A stretch of DNA of 64,000 bases from Ligustrum vulgare (lineage: Eukaryota; Streptophyta; Magnoliopsida; Lamiales; Oleaceae), in assembly GCA_963555705.1 (NCBI GenBank), contig OY743180.1, positions 34,690,129 to 34,754,128 on the forward strand. The letters run 5' to 3'. The translations under genes and the position numbers were made by a program. Under the pieces are notes generated by a model that was not told the DNA's origin, ran no database searches, and saw only the letters and a list, made by a program, of their open reading frames with translations. This document shows, piece by piece, positions 1-12,200 of the stretch. Within the stretch, counting starts at the first letter, position 1; each line of letters starts with the position of its first letter.

Positions 1-2234
1 TGTGCAGCATACGGAGCAGAATGAGCTTCTTCCATTATCTCATTTCTTATATTTTCATCCTTAGGTACACACAACCTTCCTTTAAAAGTCAGTGCATTAT
101 CTGCAGATATTTCAAATCCACTTCGTTTTCCTGTACCAACCTCAGTCTTAATCTTTTGCAAAAAACGGTCCATATTCTGTGCTTCCTTGATTCGATCCCT
201 CAGTGTGGGTCGAATCATTAAAGATTCTATTCTTGCTGAAGTCTGTGTCAGTGGTATGATGACTTCTAACCTCAATTTCTCAAAGTCTTCTATCAAGTGT
301 TCCTGTACTGTGGGTAAAACAGCTAAATGTGATCCTGTCTTCCTGCTTAAAGCATCTGCAACTACGTTAGCCTTACCCGGGTGGTAAAGGATTGTACAAT
401 CGTAATCCTTTACTAATTCCAACCACCTCCTTTGTCTCATATTCAATTCCTTCTGTGTGAAGAAATATTTGAGACTTTTATGGTCAGTGTAGATTTCACA
501 CTTCCCACCATAAAGATAATGACGCCATATTTTTAAAGCGTGAACTACAGCTGCAAGCTCTAAGTCATGCGTTGGATAGTTCTGTTCATACTGCTTCAAC
601 TGTCTCGAGGCATATGCAATGACCTTTCCATGTTGCATCAACACACAACCTAAGCCCTGTTTAGAAGCATCACTATAAATGACAAACCCATCTGAACCTT
701 CAGGTACTGTCAAAACAGGAGCTGAGACCAATCTCTGCTTAAGTTCCTGAAAACTTTTTTCACATTTTTCTGTCCATTGGAACTTCACACCCTTTCTAGT
801 CAACTGAGTCATCGGTCCTGAAATCTTTGAGAAACCCTCAATAAATCTCCTATAATAGCCAGCCAGTCCCAAGAAACTACGAACTTCGCCTACACTGGTT
901 GGTCTAGGCCAATATGTTACTGCTTCTACTTTAACCGGATCTACTTCAATCCCGTGGGCCGTAACCACATGACCAAGAAAACCAACGCGATCAAGCCAAA
1001 ATTCGCACTTCTTGAATTTCGCATATAATTTCTCCTTCCTTAAAGTTTCCAAAACTATACCGAGTTGTTTCTTGTGTTGCTCCTTATTCTTTGAGTACAC
1101 AAGTATGTCGTCAATAAACACTATGACAAATTGGTCCAGGTACTGATGGAACACTCGATTCATAAGGTCCATAAATACAGCTGGAGCATTGGTCAAACCA
1201 AAAGGCATGACGGTGAACTCATAGTGTCCATAACGAGTCCTGAAAGCAGTCTTTGGTATGTCACTTGCCTTAATTTTTAATTGATGATACCCCGACCTCA
1301 AGTCAATCCTCGAAAACACTGTTGCACCTCTTAGCTGGTCGAATAAGTCTTCTATCCTTGGTAGCGGGTATCTATTTTTGATAGTCAAACGATTTAACTC
1401 TCGATAGTCAATGCACATTCTCATACTCCCATCTTTCTTCTTTACAAAAAGTACTGGAGCACCCCAAGGTGATACACTTGGTCGAATGAAACCCTTTTCC
1501 AACAACTCTTCCAATTGTAATTTTAATTCTTGAAGTTCTTTTGGTGCCATTCTGTATGGGGCCTTAGAGGCTGGTGCTGCTCCGGGAACCAAGTCAATAG
1601 TAAATTCCACCTGTCTATTTTGTGGAATGCCAGGGAGATCTTCCGGAAATACATCTGAGTAGTCCCGCACAATGTTAATATCATGTATGGTCATTTCTGA
1701 ATGTTTAGACCCAATGACATTAACTAGGAATCCTTGACATGACTCCTTCCTCAACATTTTCTCTGCTTGTAAAGCCGATACAAGATGAGGTAGAGACTTA
1801 TACTTTGTCCCAAAGAAACGAAATTCTTCCCCTCCAGGCTGCTGAAATAATACTTCTTTCTCACGACATCGGATGGTTGCATGATTTAGTCCCAACCAGT
1901 CCATGCCTAATATAACATCAAAGTCCTTCATCTCCAAAAGATATAAATCAGCCTCTAATATTTTCCCGTCAATCTCTAATTTCAAAGCTTTAGTCATCTG
2001 ATTTGTGCAAAGGGTTATTCCTGAGGGGATACTAACCTCTAATTCAATACCCGTTTCAACACAAGTAAAGTTAGACCTAGCGACGAAGGATGCAGATATA
2101 AAAGAATTTGTAGCCCCAGAGTCAAAAAGTACATAAGCAGGTACATCAGATAATAATAGCATGCCTGTGTTCATAACTATAGAATTGGACTTGGGGAAAT
2201 TAACGCCATTTAAAGAACATAAATAGGTACTCAA
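1..2234 (-). CDS. pol: Ty3/gypsy pol polyprotein (PR-RT-RNase H), partial
   Basis: One minus-strand frame is open from 2234 to the left edge, about 744 codons, with no stop seen in a codon-by-codon check. In order it shows an aspartic protease site DSGAT (2112-2123 for DSGA) followed by the GMDWLG motif; the reverse transcriptase with FIDD in place of YIDD (1107-1118), a common gypsy variant; and the RNase H domain with YSDAS, LELAAV and YTDHK, ending in the plant-typical ADALSRK linker. The last visible codons read into the start of the integrase zinc-binding region; integrase itself is outside the window. The frame is +1 relative to gag and overlaps its end by about 35 nt. The proteins would copy element RNA to DNA inside Gag particles. 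Retroelement identity is certain; intactness is known only for the visible part. Confidence 0.95.
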   Translation of the reverse strand, partial: MSTYLCSLNGVNFPKSNSIVMNTGMLLLSDVPAYVLFDSGATNSFISASFVARSNFTCVETGIELEVSIPSGITLCTNQMTKALKLEIDGKILEADLYLLEMKDFDVILGMDWLGLNHATIRCREKEVLFQQPGGEEFRFFGTKYKSLPHLVSALQAEKMLRKESCQGFLVNVIGSKHSEMTIHDINIVRDYSDVFPEDLPGIPQNRQVEFTIDLVPGAAPASKAPYRMAPKELQELKLQLEELLEKGFIRPSVSPWGAPVLFVKKKDGSMRMCIDYRELNRLTIKNRYPLPRIEDLFDQLRGATVFSRIDLRSGYHQLKIKASDIPKTAFRTRYGHYEFTVMPFGLTNAPAVFMDLMNRVFHQYLDQFVIVFIDDILVYSKNKEQHKKQLGIVLETLRKEKLYAKFKKCEFWLDRVGFLGHVVTAHGIEVDPVKVEAVTYWPRPTSVGEVRSFLGLAGYYRRFIEGFSKISGPMTQLTRKGVKFQWTEKCEKSFQELKQRLVSAPVLTVPEGSDGFVIYSDASKQGLGCVLMQHGKVIAYASRQLKQYEQNYPTHDLELAAVVHALKIWRHYLYGGKCEIYTDHKSLKYFFTQKELNMRQRRWLELVKDYDCTILYHPGKANVVADALSRKTGSHLAVLPTVQEHLIEDFEKLRLEVIIPLTQTSARIESLMIRPTLRDRIKEAQNMDRFLQKIKTEVGTGKRSGFEISADNALTFKGRLCVPKDENIRNEIMEEAHSAPYAA

Positions 2235-3252
2235 TTAAAATACCTGCTATTACGTTCGGATCCTGTTCTGCCTCGTGTTGATTTAGTGCAAAAACTCGGG
2301 CCTTGCCTTTCTTGTTATTATCCTGATCTTCATCCCTCTTCTTCGGAGGCTCCATACAGTTATACGCAATGTGTCCCGATTTACCACACCGAAAACAAAT
2401 GTTTTTCCCAAATAAACATTCACCCTTGTGGACTTTATCACACTTAGGACAAGGTGTAATATTCCCACTCATCCCACCAGTATGAACTCCTGTGTTGGGT
2501 CTTTTGTTTTGCCAATTGCGTTTGTCCTTGCCGTGGTTGTTCCACTTTCTTTTTCCTCCCGATTCCTTGCTCTGTTGGGCATACTGTTCGAATGTAGTCC
2601 TCTGATATGAAATAGCATGGGCCCTTTCCAACATTTCACGATATGAAGTAAAACGATGGGACATGATGATCATGCCAATCTCCGGGCGCAACCCATTTTC
2701 AAACCTCCTGATCTTCTTAACTTCTGTGTCCACCAGGTGCGGAGCATACCTTGAGAGCTGATCAAATTGCCTCTCGTAATCAGTAAGCGACATGTTTCCT
2801 TGCCTGAGTTGCAAAAATTCCGATTCTTTGAAGTCCCTCAGGGCTTGAGGAAAATATTTTGACAGCACGTCATCCTTAAACTGCTCCCAAGTCAAGTTAT
2901 GTTGTTCCTGTTCAGTCCTAGTACGCGAGATAGACTCCCACCAGTGACTAGCTGCTCCAACAAACATGAATTCTGCGCATAGTACCTTTTGTGCATCCGA
3001 ACAAGCAATGTGTCGAAATATGCGCTACAGGCTCCTTATCCACTCCTCAACAACCAATGGATCAGAACCACCGTCAAAAGTAGGGGGCTTATACCTTCGA
3101 AACTGCTCAACCACTGAGACAACTCCAGGAACAGTCTGAGGTGCATTCTGTTGGGGCGGTGGATTTTGTGGTGGTGGTGGATTCTGCCTACTCAACTCTT
3201 GTACCGCTTGCAATAAATCACGCATCAAATTCGTGTGGGTAGGGGGAGCCAT
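2200..3252 (-). pseudogene. gag: Ty3/gypsy gag with a premature stop
   Basis: Gag is the structural particle protein of the retrotransposon. The start ATG (3252-3250) opens a proline/glutamine-rich N-terminus of 75 codons that ends at an in-frame TAG (3027-3025). The same frame continues at once and stays open to a TAA at 2202-2200. The downstream part has the retrotransposon gag core (SHWWESI, LTWEQFKDDV, LSRYAP) and a CCHC zinc knuckle CFRCGKSGHIAYNC (2356-2397), preceded by a half-knuckle CPKCDKVHKGEC usual in plant gypsy Gag. The single amber codon looks like a point mutation of a conserved acidic or glutamine codon. The frame change to pol at about 2200-2234 is either a second lesion or a +1 frameshift arrangement. 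Readthrough of the stop cannot be excluded from sequence alone. Confidence 0.92.
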
Positions 3253-3806
3253 TTCCTAGAATTTAGTAGCTCATCATATCGAAACCTAATATGTTATGCT
3301 TACACTCTTATAATTATGTCACATCCTATTTCATGCTTGCCTATACACATATTTAAAATCATGGATAACATGCTTCACTTGAAATATAAGACTTAAACGT
3401 GTAGATAAAACTTACATATCATATAATTTAGGCAATAAGAAAACTTTCAAAAATTTGAGCAATAGGTTGAACTAAACATATCTTTTCTTACCCCTTTACG
3501 TACCTTATGATCGTCGAATGATGGTCGATTGGTGGTCGTTGAGTGCCAAGGATCATATATTTATCTTACTCCTCTATTCTTCCAAAATATATAATGCATA
3601 TGTATAACATCACATATTAAATATCCTTCAATTTGAAGAATAAAATTGCATTTCTAATTCACACATCAGTTTCACATATAATCAAATAAAATTTAATCGA
3701 AACCCATAACATACAATATTCACTTATTTAAGGTAAATAAAAAAAAATTAATGCATAAACCATTAAAATCAAATTGTGAAATTTTTATTTTATTTTTTTA
3801 TAAATC

Positions 3807-3854
3807 CACTGTTCACGACGTAAATCCACTGTTCACCGTGAACAGTGAACAGTG
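3807..3854 (-). other. Leader inverted repeats of element C
   Basis: The core 3827-3847 (CACTGTTCACCGTGAACAGTG on the plus strand, 21 nt, shown here as CACTGTTCAC + C + GTGAACAGTG) is a nearly perfect palindrome, with further GTTCAC and GTGAAC half-sites on either side. The same motif occurs at the same place, after the primer-binding site, in element A. It could be an RNA dimerisation or packaging stem-loop; that role is inference. Confidence 0.7.
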
Positions 3855-3913
3855 ACGTAACTTTTTTTTTTTTTTTTTTTTTGTGCATAGGTCTACAGAA
3901 AAATTAACCTTGT

Positions 3914-3928
3914 GCTCTGATACCAAAC
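3914..3928 (-). other. Primer-binding site, initiator tRNA-Met type
   Basis: On the minus strand GTTTGGTATCAGAGC follows the LTR end. TGGTATCAGAGC is the standard plant complement to the 3' end of initiator tRNA-Met, which primes minus-strand DNA synthesis. It fixes the strand of the element and the inner LTR boundary. Confidence 0.95.
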
Positions 3929-4606
3929 TGAAACGACCCAAAATTTTATAGAACTTGACCGGTCGTGCAAGCTTTATTTCCTTTATAGTTTATAATTTTA
4001 TAAAGGATCTTGTTAGTTAAAAAAATCGAAGCAAACCATATGAATGAAATTTTTATCATTCAAACTCAATTTAAAATATATCATTGAGAGTAATATAATA
4101 CCAAACTCTATTTTAAAAGAAATCGGATCAGTTAGAGCATTTACGTATAGCATGTCCTACACTTGCCTGCTTGTAGAATTTGGAACAATTCACAAATTTG
4201 ATTTAAATACTAGTCCTAATGAAAATACAATTGATAGAGACGGAACATTATTCTAATAATGTCTACTAGAATGCACCATCATTGTCAAAAGAACTAGGTG
4301 TCAGGCTAAAGTTTAAAATTTCCATAGGGGATAGATACGTACCAATTCATGAAGTTGGTCAAAACAATAAATGCGTAAATATCATACGTTCATGTAGAAC
4401 AGCGTAGAAAACATTCTTAAATCCAAAATCAGAAACGGAACAATAGAAATATCCGTAAATTAACAAAATGAAATACTACTAGTAATAAAGTTATTTAATA
4501 AAAATTACGCCAGATTTAATTATTGAAATCCTTAGATCCTGGCATCTCGACACCACTGCATCAACCTCCAATCAACGATTCGTTCTAATCTGTAAAATAG
4601 TAGGGG

Positions 4607-4625
4607 TGAGTATATGGAATACTCA
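4607..4625. other. LTR hairpin TGAGTAT-loop-ATACTCA
   Basis: Perfect 7-bp inverted repeat with a 5-nt loop, embedded in TAGGGGTGAGTAT and ATACTCAGTAG. The same module with an 8-bp stem is present in every full-length LTR of element B (29802-29827 and equivalents), although the two LTRs are otherwise dissimilar. It lies in the part of the LTR nearest the primer-binding site, so probably in R or U5. Confidence 0.7.
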
Positions 4626-5093
4626 GTAGGACACGAAAATTATGGTGCTATCCCGAATAAAATATCAAACGCATGTGCCAAGAATATCATACCGTCATCA
4701 TATCTTTAGAAAACCGGTAAGAGCTCAATCATATCATATCTTTGGTACCGGATGGCCATAAACATCATATCATATCATATCATTTACTTTCATAAGCATG
4801 ATAAATTAACAACATGGAAAAATAATTTAAACAGGATAAAATCAACTGCACCTCGTTATCCTACCTTAAGTCTTTGAAAAACTTGATTTGCTGCTCACAA
4901 AATAAATTTTGTACTCCTTAAAACTGCTCAAGACTTGATAATATATTTCTTTCTTCGTAGACTATGAAGATTTTGGATGAATTCTATTTGCGTTTGCAAA
5001 TAAAAATATACTTAAAGAGATATATATACACGTGAAGGAAGAGTGGTGATACTTGAATAGGATTGTGTAAAATATCCTCACGTCTCTATCATC

Positions 5094-5189
5094 ATGAAAT
5101 ATGAAATATCTTATAAAATATACTTGATGGGACACATCATAATGAAATGTGAAATATCTTATAAAATATACTTGATGGGACACATCATC
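5094..5189. repeat. 48-bp tandem duplication in element C LTR
   Basis: Two adjacent 48-bp copies (5094-5141 and 5142-5189) differ at very few positions; both carry ATACTTGATGGGACACATCA. It is a local duplication within the LTR. Confidence 0.85.
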
Positions 5190-7908
5190 ATGAAAGGAAG
5201 AGACCATTTCTATCCTACCTATCTAATCTAAAACCACTAAAATCCAAGAAACCTCATATTCTCTCTAAAATCTCAACGGCCATAACTTAACCATTATAAC
5301 TCAAACACAAATAGTAAAATAACATTTATTGATAACTTCCATAATCTTAAATAAATTAGGCTTCATTAATCCGAATCAAACTTTCTCGAGTCTATCATAC
5401 ATGATTAATTACAAGCTATCCAACGAGCCCAATATTGATATATTTATCAATATCTCATAAAAACTTATATATATATATGGGGTAAATTGAAAGAAATTTT
5501 GTATATTTACCACTTAGCCCCTAACCTTCAAAGCATGTACAATAGCATATAAAGAAAATAAATTTTGCTTTATGAAAATATTTGGGACCTTACAAAACCA
5601 TTCCAAAAGACCAGTATTCTACGACCACACCTTCTGTAATCAATAAAAATAATCAATCATCGTCAAGCAAATCTTAAAAAATATTTTAAAAGTATACAAA
5701 AATAAAGTGTACAATAATAAATCTATTGCAATACAAAAATATGAAATTTCATAAACTTCTCTTACTCCAAATAAAAAAATTTCAGTAAGTATTCCTTACA
5801 GTTGTTACTCTTAATCCCATATTTTTTAAAATTTAGTTCCTATTACCACTTACACTCGTACTGCGACATACCTATCCCAAGACCTTCCCCTATCCAAATA
5901 AAAGTTATCAACCTCTTCAACTGCTACTCTGACTCCTATTAACTCAGGAAATCTACTTCAAACATACAATAATAATGAATTCAAAATTGAAAACAAAATC
6001 AAACAAGCCACAAGAATTTAAATAAATAAACTACTTCTCTTACGAGCAGCTGAGTTGCAGCCAGTTCATATTGAAAAGCATCCCGGAAAGATAAGAATTC
6101 TACGTAAACAGCTTCTGTAATCGTTAATAACAATCATTCTCAAGCAAATCTTAACAAATATTTAAAAGAAAATAATAGAAGACAATGCAATAATAAATAT
6201 ATACCAATATAAGAAGATGAATTTCCATACACTACTCTTACTTCTATTCATGAAATTTTAATAACCGCTCCTACCTATTGTTACTCTTACCCCTATTCCT
6301 TAAAATTTAGTGTCTACTTCCACTATTACCCGTACTCTTATAATAGTTATTACTCGCTTCATTCCTTCTCAGACTCCTATTATCTTAAGTAATCTACATC
6401 AAAGATACAATAATAATAAATTCAATATTGAAATCTAAATCGAACTCGACATAATAAACATTTAACTAAAAGAAATACTTCCCTTATAAAAGAGGCTAGG
6501 TTATCGGCATATCGACTGTGTAGTGTCAAAACCGCTCCCAAAGACCAGTATTCTACGAGCACAGCTTATGCAATCAATACAAATAATCACTGGCAAGCAA
6601 GTCTTAAAAAATATTTTAAAGTGTACAAAAATAAACTGTGTAATAATAAATATATAGCAATACAAAAACATGAAATTTTAAGAACCGTCCTACCTATTGT
6701 TACTCTTACCCCCTATTCGTTAAAATTTGGTGTCTACTTCGAATATTACTCCAACTAGACTTACCTACTCCTAGAACTACCCGTACTCGTGTAATAGTTA
6801 TTACTCACTTCACTCCTACTCCGACTCCTATTAACTCAAGTAATCTACATCAAACGCACAATAATTATAAATTAAATATTGAAATCTAAATCGAACTTCT
6901 AACTAAAAGATGTGCTTCCCTTGGAAGCAGCTAAGTTGTCCATATTCTCAGTGTATAGAGTCGAAACCATTCCGAAAGACCAGTATTCTACGACCACACC
7001 TTCTGTAATCAATAAAAATAATCAATCATCGTCAAGCAAATCTTAAAAAATATTTTAAAAGTATACAAAAATAAAGTGTACAATAATAAATCTATTGCAA
7101 TACAAAAATATGAAATTTCATAAACTTCTCTTACTCTAAATAAAAAAATTTCAGTAAGTATTCCTTACAGTTGTTACTCTTAATCCCATATTTTTTAAAA
7201 TTTAGTTCCTATTACCACTTACACTCGTACTGCGACATACCTATCCCAAGACCTTCCCCTATCCAAATAAAAGTTATCAACCTCTTCAACTACTACTCTG
7301 ACTCCTATTAACTCAGTAAATCTACTTCAAACACACAATAATAATGAATTCAAAATTGAAAACAAAATCAAACAAGCCACAAGAATTTAAATAAATAAAC
7401 TACTTCTCTTACGAGCAGCTGAGTTGCAGCCAGTTCATATTGAAAAGCATCCCGGAAAGATAAGAATTCTACGTAAACAGCTTCTGTAATCGTTAATAAC
7501 AATCATTCTCAAGCAAATCTTAACAAATATTTAAAAGAAAATAATAGAAGACAATGCAATAATAAATATATAGCAATATAAGAAGATGAATTTCCATACA
7601 CTACTCTTACTTCTACTCATGAAATTTTAATAACCGCTCCTACCTATTGTTACTCTTACCCCTATTCCTTAAAATTTAGTGTCTACTTCCACTATTACCC
7701 GTACTCTTATAATAGTTATTACTCGCTTCATTCCTTCTCAGACTCCTATTATCTCAAGTAATCTACATCAAAGTAACAATAATAATAAATTCAATATTGA
7801 AATCTAAATCGAACTCGACATAATAAACATTTGACTAAAAGAAATACTTCCCTTATAAAAGAGGCTAGGTTATCGGCATATCGACTGTGTAGTGTCAAAA
7901 CCGCTCCC

Positions 7909-8343
7909 AAAGACCAGTATTCTACGAGCACATCTTATGCAATCAATACAAATAATCACTGGCAAGCAAGTCTTAAAAAATATTTTAAAGTGTACAAAAA
8001 TAAACTGTGCAATAATAAATATATAGCAATACAAAAACATGAAATTTTAAGAACCGTCCTACCTATTGTTACTCTTACCCCCTATTCGTTAAAATTTGGT
8101 GTCTACTTCGAATATTACTCCAACTAGACTTACCTACTCCTAGAACTACCCGTACTCGTGTAATAGTTATTACTCACTTCACTCCTACTCCGACTCCTAT
8201 TAACTCAAGTAATCTACATCAAACGCACAATAATTATAAATTCAATATTGAAATCTAAATCGAACTTCTAACTAAAAGATGTGCTTCCCTTGGACGCAGC
8301 TAAGTTGTCCATATTCTCAGTGTATAGAGTCGAAACCATTCCA
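7909..8343. repeat. Satellite subrepeat a (representative)
   Basis: 435 bp from AAAGACCAGTATTCTACGAG to the AAACCATTCC junction. It shares its ground plan with b and c: an AAAGA(C/T) start, TTCTACG, TGCAATAATAAAT or similar, ACTCTTACCCC, then a CTTCCCTTGGAAGCAG-like end. It keeps a reading frame of about 85 codons open, without a conserved ATG. Confidence 0.88.
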
Positions 8344-8824
8344 AAAGACCAGTATTCTACGACCACACCTTCTGTAATCAATAAAAATAATCAATCATCG
8401 TCAAGCAAATCTTAAAAAATATTTTAAAAGTATACAAAAATAAAGTGTACAATAATAAATCTATTGCAATACAAAAATATGAAATTTCATAAACTTCTCT
8501 TACTCCAAATAAAAAAATTTCAGTAAGTATTCCTTACAGTTGTTACTCTTAATCCCATATTTTTTAAAATTTAGTTCCTATTATCACTTACACTCGTACT
8601 GCGACATACCTATCCCAAGACCTTCCCCTATCCAAATAAAAGTTATCAACCTCTTCAACTGCTACTCTGACTCCTATTAACTCAGGAAATCTACTTCAAA
8701 CATACAATAATAATGAATTCAAAATTGAAAACAAAATCAAACAAGCCACAAGAATTTAAATAAATAAACTACTTCTCTTACGAGCAGCTGAGTTGCAGCC
8801 AGTTCATATTGAAAAGCATCCCTG
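8344..8824. repeat. Satellite subrepeat b (representative)
   Basis: 481 bp, aligned by eye with a and c from AAAGACCAGTATTCTACGAC to GAAAAGCATCC. It ends in CTTCTCTTACGAGCAGCTGA, matching CTTCCCTTGGAAGCAGCTAA of a. In the units starting at 52716 and 61798 its start is deleted (GTTCGGATCACACC junction). Confidence 0.88.
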
Positions 8825-9277
8825 AAAGATAAGAATTCTACGTAAACAGCTTCTGTAATCGTTAATAACAATCATTCTCAAGCAAATCTTAACAAATATT
8901 TAAAAGAAAATAATAGAAGACAATGCAATAATAAATATATAGCAATATAAGAAGATGAATTTCCATACCCTACTCTTACTTCTACTCATGAAATTTTAAT
9001 AACCGCTCCTACCTATTGTTACTCTTACCCCTATTCCTTAAAATTTAGTGTCTACTTCCACTATTACCCGTACTCTTATAATAGTTATTACTCGCTTCAT
9101 TCCTTCTCAGACTCCTATTATCTCAAGTAATCTACATCAAAGATACAATAATAATAAATTCAATATTGAAATCTAAATCGAACTCGACATAATAAACATT
9201 TAACTAAAAGAAATACTTCCCTTATAAAAGAGGCTAGGTTATCGGCATATCGACTGTGTAGTGTCAAAACCGCTCCC
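8825..9277. repeat. Satellite subrepeat c (representative, long form)
   Basis: 453 bp from AAAGATAAGAATTCTACG to CAAAACCGCTCCC. It carries CCCTTATAAAAGAGGCTAGG near its end, a TATA-like string absent from a and b. A short form missing 82 bp (between AAGTAAT and TTATAAAAG) defines the 1,286-bp units elsewhere in the window. Confidence 0.88.
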
Positions 9278-12200
9278 AAAGACCAGTATTCTACGAGCAC
9301 ATCTTATGCAATCAATACAAATAATCACTGGCAAGCAAGTCTTAAAAAATATTTTAAAGTGTACAAAAATAAACTGTGCAATAATAAATATATAGCAATA
9401 CAAAAACATGAAATTTTAAGAACCGTCCTACCTATTGTTACTCTTACCCCCTATTCGTTAAAATTTGGTGTCTACTTCGAATATTACTCCAACTAGACTT
9501 ACCTACTCCTAGAACTACCCGTACTCGTGTAATAGTTATTACTCACTTCACTCCTACTCCGACTCCTATTAACTCAAGTAATCTACATCAAACGCACAAT
9601 AATTATAAATTCAATATTGAAATCTAAATCGAACTTCTAACTAAAAGATGTGCTTCCCTTGGAAGCAGCTAAGTTGTCCATATTCTCAGTGTATAGAGTC
9701 GAAACCATTCCAAAAGACCAGTATTCTACGACCACACCTTCTGTAATCAATAAAAATAATCAATCATCGTCTAGCAAATCTTAAAAAATATTTTAAAAGT
9801 ATACAAAAATAAAGTGTACAATAATAAATCTATTGCAATACAAAAATATGAAATTTCATAAACTTCTCTTACTCCAAATAAAAAAATTTCAGTAAGTATT
9901 CCTTACAGTTGTTACTCTTAATCCCATATTTTTTAAAATTTAGTTCCTATTACCACTTACACTCGTACTGCGACATACCTATCCCAAGACCTTCCCCTAT
10001 CCAAATAAAAGTTATCAACCTCTTCAACTACTACTCTGACTCCTATTAACTCAGTAAATCTACTTCAAACACACAATAATAATGAATTCAAAATTGAAAA
10101 CAAAATCAAACAAGCCACAAGAATTTAAATAAATAAACTACTTCTCTTACGAGCAGCTGAGTTGCAGCCAGTTCATATTGAAAAGCATCCCGGAAAGATA
10201 AGAATTCTACGTAAACAGCTTCTGTAATCGTTAATAACAATCATTCTCAAGCAAATCTTAACAAATATTTAAAAGAAAATAATAGAAGACAATGCAATAA
10301 TAAATATATAGCAATATAAGAAGATGAATTTCCATACACTACTCTTACTTCTACTCATGAAATTTTAATAACCGCTCCTACCTATTGTTACTCTTACCCC
10401 TATTCCTTAAAATTTAGTGTCTACTTCCACTATTACCCGTACTCTTATAATAGTTATTACTCGCTTCATTCCTTCTCAGACTCCTATTATCTCAAGTAAT
10501 CTACATCAAAGTAACAATAATAATAAATTCAATATTGAAATCTAAATCGAACTCGACATAATAAACATTTGACTAAAAGAAATACTTCCCTTATAAAAGA
10601 GGCTAGGTTATCGGCATATCGACTGTGTAGTGTCAAAACCGCTCCCAAAGACCAGTATTCTACGAGCACATCTTATGCAATCAATACAAATAATCACTGG
10701 CAAGCAAGTCTTAAAAAATATTTTAAAGTGTACAAAAATAAACTGTGCAATAATAAATATATAGCAATACAAAAACATGAAATTTTAAGAACCGTCCTAC
10801 CTATTGTTACTCTTACCCCCTATTCGTTAAAATTTGGTGTCTACTTCGAATATTACTCCAACTAGACTTACCTACTCCTAGAACTACCCGTACTCGTGTA
10901 ATAGTTATTACTCACTTCACTCCTACTCCGACTCCTATTAACTCAAGTAATCTACATCAAACGCACAATAATTATAAATTCAATATTGAAATCTAAATCG
11001 AACTTCTAACTAAAAGATGTGCTTCCCTTGGACGCAGCTAAGTTGTCCATATTCTCAGTGTATAGAGTCGAAACCATTCCAAAAGACCAGTATTCTACGA
11101 CCACACCTTCTGTAATCAATAAAAATAATCAATCATCGTCAAGCAAATCTTAAAAAATATTTTAAAAGTATACAAAAATAAAGTGTACAATAATAAATCT
11201 ATTGCAATACAAAAATATGAAATTTCATAAACTTCTCTTACTCCAAATAAAAAAATTTCAGTAAGTATTCCTTACAGTTGTTACTCTTAATCCCATATTT
11301 TTTAAAATTTAGTTCCTATTATCACTTACACTCGTACTGCGACATACCTATCCCAAGACCTTCCCCTATCCAAATAAAAGTTATCAACCTCTTCAACTGC
11401 TACTCTGACTCCTATTAACTCAGGAAATCTACTTCAAACATACAATAATAATGAATTCAAAATTGAAAACAAAATCAAACAAGCCACAAGAATTTAAATA
11501 AATAAACTACTTCTCTTACGAGCAGCTGAGTTGCAGCCAGTTCATATTGAAAAGCATCCCTGAAAGATAAGAATTCTACGTAAACAGCTTCTGTAATCGT
11601 TAATAACAATCATTCTCAAGCAAATCTTAACAAATATTTAAAAGAAAATAATAGAAGACAATGCAATAATAAATATATAGCAATATAAGAAGATGAATTT
11701 CCATACCCTACTCTTACTTCTACTCATGAAATTTTAATAACCGCTCCTACCTATTGTTACTCTTACCCCTATTCCTTAAAATTTAGTGTCTACTTCCACT
11801 ATTACCCGTACTCTTATAATAGTTATTACTCGCTTCATTCCTTCTCAGACTCCTATTATCTCAAGTAATCTACATCAAAGATACAATAATAATAAATTCA
11901 ATATTGAAATCTAAATCGAACTCGACATAATAAACATTTAACTAAAAGAAATACTTCCCTTATAAAAGAGGCTAGGTTATCGGCATATCGACTGTGTAGT
12001 GTCAAAACCGCTCCCAAAGACCAGTATTCTACGAGCACATCTTATGCAATCAATACAAATAATCACTGGCAAGCAAGTCTTAAAAAATATTTTAAAGTGT
12101 ACAAAAATAAACTGTGCAATAATAAATATATAGCAATACAAAAACATGAAATTTTAAGAACCGTCCTACCTATTGTTACTCTTACCCCCTATTCGTTAAA

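Larger units (their letters stand above)
3253..3928 (-). other. Element C leader (5' UTR) with primer-binding site
   Basis: Non-coding stretch between LTR and gag ATG. It contains the primer-binding site directly beside the LTR, a U-rich/A-rich tract (a run of about 21 T on the plus strand near 3861-3882) and CTGTTCAC/GTGAACAG inverted repeats. No ORF of note lies here. Confidence 0.85.
1..5594 (-). mobile_element. Element C: partial Ty3/gypsy LTR retrotransposon
   Basis: Read on the minus strand this is LTR (3929-5594), primer-binding site, leader, gag, then protease, reverse transcriptase and RNase H, with the rest of pol beyond the left edge. The order PR-RT-RH and the plant gypsy motifs place it in Ty3/gypsy; the sequence style resembles chromoviruses, but the integrase C-terminus that would show a chromodomain is off-window. 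The LTR begins TG and ends CA in element sense. The flanking satellite resumes with AAACC, the last bases of the interrupted satellite motif GTCGAAACCATTCC, so the expected target duplication at the unseen left end is AAACC. Gag is broken, so this copy is probably not autonomous now. Confidence 0.93.
3929..5594 (-). repeat. Element C 5' LTR
   Basis: Length 1,666 bp. The boundaries are set by TGAAACGACC beside the primer-binding site and by TTACA against satellite sequence. The partner LTR is off-window. It contains an ATCAT microsatellite run near 4760-4785, a hairpin at 4607-4625 and a 48-bp duplication at 5094-5189. Apparent short ORFs in it have no recognisable product. Confidence 0.9.

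Noticed and set aside
187..387. Plus-strand frames over 1-400 and 2428-2610
   Set aside because: They are shadows of pol and gag on the minus strand.
7831..8127. An 85-98-codon frame open in subrepeat a of nearly every satellite unit
   Set aside because: It has no conserved ATG (it opens at TTG, CTG or GTG), resembles no protein I know, and units are so similar that an open frame is inherited by amplification. Homologous positions in b and c have stops.
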